DNA from: an uncultured Flavobacterium sp.
Lineage (GTDB): Bacteria > Bacteroidota > Bacteroidia > Flavobacteriales > Flavobacteriaceae
Assembly (NCBI GenBank): GCA_946479395.1
Contig: CAMLFV010000184.1
Location: 1 to 5,166, forward strand
Direction of reading: 5' to 3'
Length of the DNA stretch: 5,166 nt
In this document: positions 1 to 5,166 of the stretch, in pieces
Layout: each line of letters starts with the position of its first letter
Position numbering within the stretch: the first letter of the stretch is position 1
Position numbers and translations under genes: made by a program
Notes under the pieces: generated by a model
What the model saw: only the letters and a program-made list of their open reading frames with translations
Told to the model about the DNA's origin: nothing
Databases searched by the model: none

Positions 1-12
1 TAATTACAAAAT

Positions 13-894
13 ATGATGATGCACTTTACAAACGACGAAAAAAAATCAATGGCAATAACAACACCGGTAGTTGGAGTTTTGTTGATGATTTTGATATTTA
101 TACGTTTTGCAAATTCTGTTGATATATCTGAATTAGCAGGCGGTGGCGGTGGCGGAGTCGAAATTAATTTTGGAGACAGTGATTTGGGTATGGGAACCGA
201 TTTTACAAGCGAAGTATTAAATGTTACTGAAGCTAATAAAAAATCGGCAGCAGCTCGTGAGCCTGAAGTTGAAGAAGAAATTTTAGCACAAGAAAATACC
301 AAAGATGTTCGTGATTATACGGTGGTTAAAAAAACAACTACCACAAAAGATAAACCTAAAACCATTACAAAACCTCTAAAAGAACAACCTAAAACACGTC
401 AGGTTTCCGATTTTGTTAAGAATGCAGCATCAAGCCTAAACGGAAATAAATCTGGTGGCGATGGTGATGATGGCGTTGCAGGTAATAAAGGAAGAAAAGA
501 CGGATCGTTAAATTCTAACAATTATTATGGCGATGGTGGTTCTGGTGGTGGAACAGGCGGCGGTCACGGAACAGGAAATGGTACGGGAATCGGAGCAGGT
601 TCTGGAAGTGGAACAGGTGGCGGAAACGGTTATTCGTTATCGGGTAGAAAAGCAACATCGCGCCCCGCACCACAAAACAACTGTAACGAAGCAGGAACAA
701 TTGTTGTTCGTGTAAAGGTTGACAGAAACGGAAATGTGATTGAAGCAACACCAATACTTAAAGGCTCTTCAACCTCTTCAACTTGTTTAAGAAACGCTGC
801 TATAAAAGCTGCTAAGGCTACCAAATGGGAACCAAAGTCATCAGCCGCAGCAGAACAAATTGGAAGTATTGTTTACAACTTTAAATTGAATTAA
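13..894 (+). CDS. tonB: TonB family energy transducer, glycine-rich linker type
   Basis: 293-residue inner-membrane protein that passes proton-motive-force energy from ExbB/ExbD to outer-membrane TonB-dependent receptors. Seen: a short basic N-terminus (NDEKKS, about 7-12), one membrane helix (about 14-32), a GGGGGG run (43-48), an acidic then Lys/Thr/Pro stretch (about 84-130), a long Gly/Ser/Thr linker (173-206), and a C-terminal TonB-type domain (about 219-293) with VRVKVDRNGNV, then ATKWEP, then a final beta strand IVYNFKLN. Cys224 and Cys258 sit in the periplasmic domain and could form a disulfide. This arrangement is typical of Flavobacteriaceae TonB proteins, usually encoded just after exbB and exbD; those would lie left of the window. 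Three consecutive ATG codons begin at 13, 16 and 19 and the sequence does not decide between them. The ATG at 49 would remove the basic anchor residues, so it is less likely. The gene ends just before a terminator, so it is probably the last of its operon. Confidence 0.93.
   Translation: MMMHFTNDEKKSMAITTPVVGVLLMILIFIRFANSVDISELAGGGGGGVEINFGDSDLGMGTDFTSEVLNVTEANKKSAAAREPEVEEEILAQENTKDVRDYTVVKKTTTTKDKPKTITKPLKEQPKTRQVSDFVKNAASSLNGNKSGGDGDDGVAGNKGRKDGSLNSNNYYGDGGSGGGTGGGHGTGNGTGIGAGSGSGTGGGNGYSLSGRKATSRPAPQNNCNEAGTIVVRVKVDRNGNVIEATPILKGSSTSSTCLRNAAIKAAKATKWEPKSSAAAEQIGSIVYNFKLN
529..630 (+). repeat. Low-complexity Gly/Thr/Ser linker coding repeat inside tonB
   Basis: Imperfect repeats of GGTGGCGGA/GGAACA-like units code for about 34 residues that are mostly Gly with Thr, Ser and Asn. 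It takes the place of the Pro-rich periplasm-spanning segment of proteobacterial TonB. Repeats of this kind can change length between strains by slippage; that is inference. Confidence 0.6.
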
Positions 895-900
895 AAATAT

Positions 901-931
901 AAAACCTCAAATGTTATGTTTGAGGTTTTTT
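901..931. terminator. Bidirectional intrinsic terminator between convergent genes
   Basis: A perfect 11-bp stem (AAAACCTCAAA at 901-911 with TTTGAGGTTTT at 919-929) encloses a 7-base loop. On the plus strand it ends in a TTTTTT run (926-931) for tonB. On the minus strand the stem is also followed by a T-rich stretch (TTTTATATTTTT), so it can serve the SDR gene that ends at 947. It fills most of the 52-base gap between the two stop codons. Confidence 0.88.
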
Positions 932-946
932 GGTTAATATGCGCTA

Positions 947-1594
947 TTAATTGATACCTAATTTATGAATAGCATTAAGTTTTATAACATCGTGAGAATT
1001 TGTCTGATTTTCTGCTGTATTGATCATGGCTTGCGCTAAAACTTCGGTTGATAATGGTTTGTGCTTTCTAAAAAGACCTAGCGTATTCATAAATCGAAGG
1101 ACTTTTTCCATAACAACTTCTCCTGATCGGTCGGTATTTTTACGTTGCAACATACCCGGATTAAAAATGGTTGTTTTATGAAATTGAAGAGCTTGTACAG
1201 CAACTTCCAATTCGCCTTTAATTCGGGAATAAAAAATACTCGATTTTGAATTGGCTCCGTAAGAAGAAACTAAAATAAAATGCGTTACATTATTTTCTTT
1301 TGCTGCTTTTGCAAAATTGTACTGATAATGATAATCAACTTTTCGTTGTGCTTCTTTGCTCCCCGCAGCTTTCAATGTGGTTCCCAAACATGAAAACGCG
1401 ACATCGCCTTTTACAAGATGTTTCCATTCTTCAGGTCGATCAAAATTTACCACATGACCATTTAATTTATCATTTTTAGTGGCAATTGGTTTGCGTACAA
1501 AAACAGTTACTTCATCAAAAGTTGTATCGTTAAGTAACTTTTCCAACAAATCTGATCCGGTGGCACCAGTTGCACCAATAAGCAATGCTTTCAT
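947..1594 (-). CDS. NAD(P)-binding atypical SDR, TIP30/NmrA-like
   Basis: 215-residue cytoplasmic Rossmann-fold protein. The N-terminal strand and glycine motif is GATGATG (residues 7-13) and a CLGTT segment follows (69-73). VSSYGANSKSS (109-119) runs into FYSRIKGELE (121-130), which carries a Tyr122-x3-Lys126 pair; NPGML (145-149) comes next and RSGE a little later. This order (SSxGA, YxxxKGExE, PGxL) matches the TIP30/HTATIP2-like and YbjT-like atypical short-chain dehydrogenases, usually annotated as NAD(P)H-binding protein or oxidoreductase. No substrate can be assigned; some family members may only sense the cofactor. Full length, no signal peptide. The start is supported by the glycine motif lying right at the N-terminus. 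It lies 69 bases after the peroxidase gene on the same strand, but a promoter-like sequence in that gap suggests separate expression. I see no functional link to the copper genes. Confidence 0.85.
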   Translation of the reverse strand: MKALLIGATGATGSDLLEKLLNDTTFDEVTVFVRKPIATKNDKLNGHVVNFDRPEEWKHLVKGDVAFSCLGTTLKAAGSKEAQRKVDYHYQYNFAKAAKENNVTHFILVSSYGANSKSSIFYSRIKGELEVAVQALQFHKTTIFNPGMLQRKNTDRSGEVVMEKVLRFMNTLGLFRKHKPLSTEVLAQAMINTAENQTNSHDVIKLNAIHKLGIN

Positions 1595-1611
1595 ATAATT
1601 TTATCTTGATC

Positions 1612-1644
1612 TAAATTTACAAACTTCTGAGCGATTTGTTACAA
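1612..1644 (-). promoter_or_regulatory. Possible Bacteroidota-type promoter for the SDR gene
   Basis: Reading the minus strand, TTG (1644-1642) is followed after 22 bases by TAAATTTA (1619-1612), which matches the Bacteroidota -7 element TAnnTTTG at all but the last position. The spacing falls within the range reported for TTG and TAnnTTTG boxes. The predicted transcription start is only some 10 bases before the ATG at 1594. This is a weak match found by eye in AT-rich DNA. Confidence 0.35.
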
Positions 1645-1663
1645 GCATCAGGAATATTAATTT

Positions 1664-2686
1664 TTAATTTCTCCCGATAAATTCGTTGTCACTCAAGGTT
1701 TTCATAAAAGCAATAAGATATTCTTTTTCATCTTCGGTAAGTGGAATTCTATTGCCACTCTCTTTAAAAATTGGATCCAGATTATCGGCAGATAAAACGC
1801 CGTTATCAAAATAATCAAACACATCTTTCAATATAGCAAATTGCCCAAAACTGCCATAAGGTGCGGTATATTCAACATTACGTAAAGACGGAACTCGAAA
1901 ACTCATAAAATCTCCGGGTTTTCCGGTTACGCGTGCTCTACCGGCTTCGTTTGTATTCATGTTTACAGGAAAACCAATGTTTCGAAAACTTTGATCGGTA
2001 AATAATTCGCCACTGTGACAATTGGCGCATTTCTGCTGGAAAATTTCATAACCTTTTGCTTCGTTTTCTGTAAATGTTTCGCTTTTGTTTCGAATCACTC
2101 GATCGTATTTGCTATTAGCTGAAATCAGCGTGTATTCGTATTGAACAATGCTTCGATAGATACGCTCGGCAGTAATGTTTTCGTCGCCAAATGCTTTTTT
2201 AAATAATTCTTTATACTGCAAGTCATCTTTTATTTTACCGATTACTTCCAAAATCGACGAATCCATTTCCTCATGAGTTACAATAGGAACAATAGGCTGA
2301 CTTTCCAAATTCAGTTTGCTTCCGTCCCAATTATAAAACTTCATAAACGCAAGGTTTTGAATAGGAATTGTGTTGCGTAACCCGATTCTGTCTTCAATTC
2401 CTATGGCTTGAGCGTTGTGATCAGCAAAAGCATTCGCTTGTATATGGCAACTGGCACACGAAACGGAATTGTTTGCACTGAATCTTTTATCGTTAAACAA
2501 CAGTTTGCCTAATTCAGCACCGTATTTGGTGGGTTTGTTTGTATAGATGGAAGAATTCGGCTGTGGAAATCCATTGGGAATATCAAAAGCTATTTCCGGA
2601 TTTTCGTAAACAATCGGTTCATAATCGTTTGTTGAACAAGCAGAAAAAGTCAGTATCAGCACTAAAAACAAAAAGATTTTTTTCAT
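1664..2686 (-). CDS. MbnH/MauG-like diheme cytochrome c peroxidase, lipoprotein
   Basis: 340-residue secreted diheme protein of the bacterial cytochrome c peroxidase/MauG superfamily. A lipoprotein signal ends at FSAC, making Cys17 the likely lipidated residue; CSTND follows. Haem sites are CASCH (77-81) and CANCH (220-224). NWDG (119-122) is followed by LESQ and EEM, the family's conserved inter-haem region, with Trp120 the likely bridging Trp. RVPSLRNV (264-271) and TAPY (274-277) are also family signatures. Instead of the common HDG after TAPY it has GSFGQF, and the segment FDYFDNG (290-296) seems to place Phe293 where MauG has Tyr and classical peroxidases have Met. Family knowledge: enzymes of this superfamily use peroxide; MbnH oxidises a Trp of MbnP to kynurenine. 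The gene directly follows an MbnP-like gene (53-base gap), so that role is the best inference rather than general peroxide detoxification. Automatic annotation would probably say cytochrome-c peroxidase. The ATG is well placed for the signal peptide, without a clear ribosome-binding site. Confidence 0.9.
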   Translation of the reverse strand: MKKIFLFLVLILTFSACSTNDYEPIVYENPEIAFDIPNGFPQPNSSIYTNKPTKYGAELGKLLFNDKRFSANNSVSCASCHIQANAFADHNAQAIGIEDRIGLRNTIPIQNLAFMKFYNWDGSKLNLESQPIVPIVTHEEMDSSILEVIGKIKDDLQYKELFKKAFGDENITAERIYRSIVQYEYTLISANSKYDRVIRNKSETFTENEAKGYEIFQQKCANCHSGELFTDQSFRNIGFPVNMNTNEAGRARVTGKPGDFMSFRVPSLRNVEYTAPYGSFGQFAILKDVFDYFDNGVLSADNLDPIFKESGNRIPLTEDEKEYLIAFMKTLSDNEFIGRN

Positions 2687-2700
2687 TTTTTAAAAGATAA

Positions 2701-2732
2701 ATTAAAGCCGTTGACTTAGCAACGACTTTAAT
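2701..2732 (-). terminator. Hairpin between MbnP-like and MbnH-like genes (attenuator candidate)
   Basis: In the minus-strand transcript ATTAAAGTCGTTG (2732-2720) pairs with CAACGGCTTTAAT (2713-2701) around a 6-base loop, giving 13 continuous pairs with one U-G wobble. On the plus strand the wobble position is a C/A mismatch, so the structure favours the transcribed strand. A moderately U-rich stretch follows (TTATCTTTT) and the peroxidase ATG comes 14 bases after the stem. It could be a leaky terminator that lowers peroxidase relative to its substrate, an mRNA-stability stem, or a translation control element. Confidence 0.55.
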
Positions 2733-2759
2733 AGTAAAACTAATTTTGGACGTTGCTAA
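2716..2759 (-). promoter_or_regulatory. Alternative pairing that competes with the intergenic hairpin
   Basis: TTAGCAACG (2759-2751, inside the last codons of the MbnP-like gene) is perfectly complementary to CGTTGCTAA (2724-2716). The second arm shares CGTTG with the hairpin at 2701-2732, so both cannot form at once. The first arm lies where a ribosome terminating at 2740-2742 would sit. It resembles a terminator/antiterminator switch, but this is read by eye and no ligand or leader peptide is implied. Confidence 0.35.
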
Positions 2760-3606
2760 CAGAGAACATTCCGCTGGTATCGTTGGTGCCGTTTCCACCC
2801 AAATTATCTGCAAATTTCAGCATTTGTACAGCCGTGTGAACGTTTGGCGTAGCATTATCGTCCATTCCCATACCTGATGACAAGGTAATAGTGTGCGTTT
2901 TACCGCTTAACAGTTTGTCAAAATCAGCTTTTATCACAATTTTTGGTGCTTTATTATCAACCACTGCATTAGTAGGCAAATTCAATGTAATATCGCGATA
3001 TGCATCAACACCCTGCGTATAATTTCCTTCTTCACCTTCAACGGTGCTGCCTGTGTGAATAGAAAGTTCTTTTTTATCGGTATCATAAAAACCTTCAATT
3101 TTGGTAAAACGATATCCTGCGCCCCATTCCCACATCATTTTTGTATCATTTGCACCTGCAGCTGCGTAAAAATTAGGAAAGCGAACTTGATCTAATGTGT
3201 TTAAACTGTTTTTTACACCCAATCCAAATTTTATCTGCTTGTATTCGCCTGCGGGAATATTGTTTAAAACGTAGTTTAACGAAGCTGGTTTTGCTTGATC
3301 AATAACCGTTGCACCTTTATCCAAATCGTTTATGTTGTAAGGAATTTCAGTTCCGTCAGCTTTTATCAAGCGGATATTACTTATCACATATTTCAACTCT
3401 GAAAAATAATGCGTTTGTCCTGCGGCCGATGTATTTACAGTAGCATTGGTTGCTGTGGCATCGCCTAAAATAATTCTTTGGTCTTTAAACGTGTTGATGA
3501 ATTCTAATGTTACGTTGTTCGCCACAGGTTGATCGTCGTTGCTGTTACAAGAGATAAATGCTGCAGAAATTACTGCTGATAAAAGATATTTTTTTAGATT
3601 TTTCAT
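2740..3606 (-). CDS. MbnP-family copper-binding lipoprotein
   Basis: 288-residue exported lipoprotein with a lipobox ending in FISC (Cys20) followed by NSNDD. The mature part shows the MbnP-family order: VTLEFINTF (32-40); HYFSELKYVISNIRLIKADG (66-85); IPAGEYKQIKFGLGV (117-131); MMWEWGAGYRFTKIEG (157-172); a LSIHTG strand with His184 (181-186); ITLNLP; and a C-terminal His/Met-containing tail ending MFSVSNVQN. The WxW motif is Trp159-Glu160-Trp161. Family knowledge: in the methanotroph MbnP, MbnH oxidises the first Trp of WxW to kynurenine and the protein then binds one Cu(I) through a His, a Met and solvent. Which His and Met would do so here cannot be told; His184 and one of Met246/Met248 are guesses. 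The gene lies between an outer-membrane receptor and an MbnH-like peroxidase on the same strand, which supports a copper uptake or storage role. The start at 3606 gives a normal signal peptide (KNLKKYLLSAVISAAF). Confidence 0.87.
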   Translation of the reverse strand: MKNLKKYLLSAVISAAFISCNSNDDQPVANNVTLEFINTFKDQRIILGDATATNATVNTSAAGQTHYFSELKYVISNIRLIKADGTEIPYNINDLDKGATVIDQAKPASLNYVLNNIPAGEYKQIKFGLGVKNSLNTLDQVRFPNFYAAAGANDTKMMWEWGAGYRFTKIEGFYDTDKKELSIHTGSTVEGEEGNYTQGVDAYRDITLNLPTNAVVDNKAPKIVIKADFDKLLSGKTHTITLSSGMGMDDNATPNVHTAVQMLKFADNLGGNGTNDTSGMFSVSNVQN

Positions 3607-3655
3607 TTGTTTTGAATTTTTATTAATTGTTTTTGAATAAGATGATTAAAGTTTT

Positions 3656-3736
3656 CGTCAGTTCGAGCTTGTCGAGAACCAAATAATTTGAATACTTCTT
3701 GATACGCTTCACGTTGTTACGCTACTCGAAGTGACG
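3656..3736. repeat. Palindromic intergenic repeat-like element
   Basis: CGTCAGTTCGAG (3656-3667) and CTCGAAGTGACG (3725-3736) are inverted copies matching at 11 of 12 positions and bracket an 81-base segment. Inside are TCGAGCTTGTCGA (3663-3675), an imperfect smaller palindrome, and CAAATAATTTG (3680-3690). Sequences built from TTCTCGACAAGCTCGAACTGAC and similar TCGA-rich arms occur repeatedly between genes in flavobacterial genomes as I know them, so this is probably a dispersed REP-like element. Only one copy is in this window. It occupies most of the 143-base gap between the receptor and MbnP-like genes, where it would form a stem in the transcript. Confidence 0.55.
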
Positions 3737-3749
3737 GCATTATTAATAA

Positions 3750-5166
3750 TTAAAAATTGATTTTTAACGAAGCAAAAATGTTTCTACCCATTCTTGGGAT
3801 ATTTCCCCAATCGGCATACGTGCTGTAATACTCGTTCAGCAGATTTTCTGCACCAACCTGAAAAGTGGTTTTTACGTTTTTTATGTAAAAGGAATAATCT
3901 GCCGATATATTCCAAATAGTGTACGCTGAAGTTTCGTCTTCGCCGTATTCGGGGCTGTAATTGATCTGTGCAAAATCGCCGTTTACCGATGTTTGAAGGT
4001 GGAAATCTTTATAATGATAATGCAACGATGTTTGATAACTAAACGGACGAATAAATGGCAGATTGTTCTGGTTGTAATCCATTCCGCGCGCATAAGTTGC
4101 TAGTCCTTTCCAATGTAAATGATCGGTAATTTGGTACGATGCGTTCAACGAGAAATTAAACAACATGGCATAATCTAAAGACGTGTATCCTTTTACACCA
4201 ACCGACTGATAATTCATTGGACTGCCCAAACTTAAAATTTTACCGATGATATAGTTATCGATATAAAAATAATTAACTTTTGCCTGAATGCTCATTTTTT
4301 CAGTTTTGAGACCTGTGCTAGCATTAACTTCATACGAAATTTCATTTTTTAAATCTGGATTTCCAATATAATCGTATCGATCAAAACTATTGTAGATGTA
4401 ATAGCCGTAACCTTCGGAAACTGATGGCGCACGATGACCGTATCCGCCACCGACAGAAAAGTCGAATTGATCAATAGTAAGCTGATAGCCTGCGTGTAAA
4501 CTTGGAAGTATTCGTGATTTTTCCTGTGGTGCACCCGGATGAAAAATCCAGTTAGATTCTACATATTTTGAATGATTGTAATTATATCCTAACGATCCGC
4601 CAAAATTCAACCGACTTCTTTCTGAAATATCAAGAGAATTGTTGATCGAAAGTCCGGCGTACGCAGTGGTAACCTCGGGCCAACTGTACGCAAACATGGT
4701 GCGTTTGCTGCGATCTTGCGGGTACATGCGCATTTCCGCAATAGATTTGTTGGTGTACGCATTCAGCTGAATTTCGCTTAATAAATTGTTCTTTTGCAGA
4801 TTTGCCTTTGAAACTATTCCGTAAGTCGTACTCCAACCCGGCATGTCCATGTGCACCAAATTTTCAGGACGAGTAGTATCGTCCATATAATGTTCAACAG
4901 CGTTAAAATAAGCCTTGGTGTCCCAAACGCGAACCAGTCCGTTTTCAAAAAGCTGTTTGTAGGCTGCCGAAGTTATAAGCGCACGCGACAACCACAAATC
5001 CATGGGTAGGGCAGGGAAGCCGACATCTTTTGCAACATCGAAAATTGCATCAACCCGAACCGATGACAATTCGCTGGTTTTATAAGCCATTCCTAATGAA
5101 GTGTTGAACTTTTTGTATTGCGAATGCTTGACTTCTGCATTATTTCCGTCTATATAATTTTCTGCT
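3750..5166 (-). CDS. TonB-dependent outer-membrane receptor, C-terminal part (copper-type candidate)
   Basis: The frame stays open to the right edge of the window, 25 codons beyond the ATG at 5088-5090 (reading ...NNAEVKHSQYKKFNTSLG), so that ATG is internal and the signal peptide, plug and first barrel strands lie outside. The 471 visible residues are alternating beta strands of a 22-strand barrel. Landmarks, counting from the internal Met: HYMDD (67-71), HMDMPGW (80-86), EMRM (118-121), GHRAPS (217-222), the GNPDLKNE signature (242-249) and a C-terminal block ENLLNEYY...DWGNIPRMGRN ending in KINF, with the terminal Phe expected for barrel assembly. Substrate: the Met/His-rich stretch and the MbnP-like and MbnH-like genes downstream suggest copper or a copper chelate, as in OprC/NosA-type receptors. 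By sequence alone it could be another metal or siderophore receptor. It is probably the first visible gene of the receptor, MbnP-like and MbnH-like set. Confidence 0.92.
   Translation of the reverse strand, partial: AENYIDGNNAEVKHSQYKKFNTSLGMAYKTSELSSVRVDAIFDVAKDVGFPALPMDLWLSRALITSAAYKQLFENGLVRVWDTKAYFNAVEHYMDDTTRPENLVHMDMPGWSTTYGIVSKANLQKNNLLSEIQLNAYTNKSIAEMRMYPQDRSKRTMFAYSWPEVTTAYAGLSINNSLDISERSRLNFGGSLGYNYNHSKYVESNWIFHPGAPQEKSRILPSLHAGYQLTIDQFDFSVGGGYGHRAPSVSEGYGYYIYNSFDRYDYIGNPDLKNEISYEVNASTGLKTEKMSIQAKVNYFYIDNYIIGKILSLGSPMNYQSVGVKGYTSLDYAMLFNFSLNASYQITDHLHWKGLATYARGMDYNQNNLPFIRPFSYQTSLHYHYKDFHLQTSVNGDFAQINYSPEYGEDETSAYTIWNISADYSFYIKNVKTTFQVGAENLLNEYYSTYADWGNIPRMGRNIFASLKINF

Noticed and set aside
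515..754. Open frame on the minus strand, and another at 527-715 on the plus strand, across the glycine linker of tonB.
   Set aside because: They overlap the well-supported tonB coding frame; the repetitive Gly codons avoid stops in other frames and the translated proteins look like no family.
2690..2710. A TAnnTTTG-type promoter right before the MbnH-like gene (TAATTTAT).
   Set aside because: Only a partial match with no TTG box at good spacing, and it overlaps the hairpin arm; co-transcription with the MbnP-like gene is simpler.
2687..2739. A methanobactin-like precursor peptide in the gaps of the copper gene set.
   Set aside because: Neither this gap nor 3607-3749 holds a plausible start followed by a short Cys-containing peptide, and no MbnB/MbnC-like gene is in the window.
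2619..2813. Minus-strand open frame spanning the end of the MbnP-like gene and the start of the MbnH-like gene.
   Set aside because: It overlaps two family-supported genes in a different frame and has no recognisable features.
3739..3750. Perfect AT palindrome ATTATTAATAAT at the receptor stop codon as an operator.
   Set aside because: Short, purely A/T and expected by chance in this AT-rich sequence; no second copy or nearby promoter supports it.
4349..4836. Two short minus-strand open frames (4349-4534 and 4630-4836) inside the receptor gene.
   Set aside because: Out-of-frame readings within a continuous TonB-dependent receptor frame, with no independent start signal or motif.
3750..5090. 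Receptor starting at the ATG at 5088-5090 as a complete 446-residue protein.
   Set aside because: The frame continues without a stop to the window edge, and a receptor without signal peptide and plug would not be functional; the gene is cut by the window.

Overview
The window looks like a piece of chromosome from a member of the Bacteroidota, most likely a Flavobacteriaceae or close relative. The reasons are: AT-rich sequence, weak or absent Shine-Dalgarno sequences, a glycine-rich TonB with an N-terminal anchor of the flavobacterial type, acidic residues just after the lipoprotein cysteines, and a dispersed-repeat-like palindrome of a kind common between flavobacterial genes. I cannot name a genus. 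No RNA gene, insertion sequence, CRISPR array or phage gene is visible.

Layout. The left end (13-894, plus strand) is a complete TonB energy transducer, probably the last gene of an operon that begins outside the window. It ends at a strong hairpin terminator (901-931) that can also serve the convergent gene on the other strand. All remaining genes are on the minus strand. In transcription order they are the C-terminal 471 residues of a TonB-dependent outer-membrane receptor (3750-5166, start beyond the right edge), an MbnP-family lipoprotein (2740-3606), an MbnH/MauG-like diheme cytochrome c peroxidase lipoprotein (1664-2686), and a TIP30/NmrA-type NAD(P)-binding SDR protein (947-1594). The SDR seems to have its own promoter and is probably not part of the system. 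The only gaps are short (52 to 143 bases). The 143-base gap holds a palindromic repeat-like element, and the 53-base gap between the MbnP-like and MbnH-like genes holds a hairpin with a possible alternative pairing.

How the genes may work together. The receptor, MbnP-like and MbnH-like genes form the notable system. In methanotrophs, MbnH, a relative of MauG, oxidises the first Trp of a WxW motif in MbnP to kynurenine, and this is needed for MbnP to bind copper. The MbnP-like protein here keeps a WxW motif (Trp159-Glu-Trp161) and the MbnH-like protein keeps both CxxCH haem sites and the inter-haem Trp region. The receptor has a Met/His-rich segment. The inference is an outer-membrane copper or copper-chelate acquisition cassette with a post-translationally made kynurenine copper site, with no methanobactin biosynthesis genes in view. 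The TonB at the left end could energise the receptor, but it is a separate transcription unit and may be the general housekeeping TonB.
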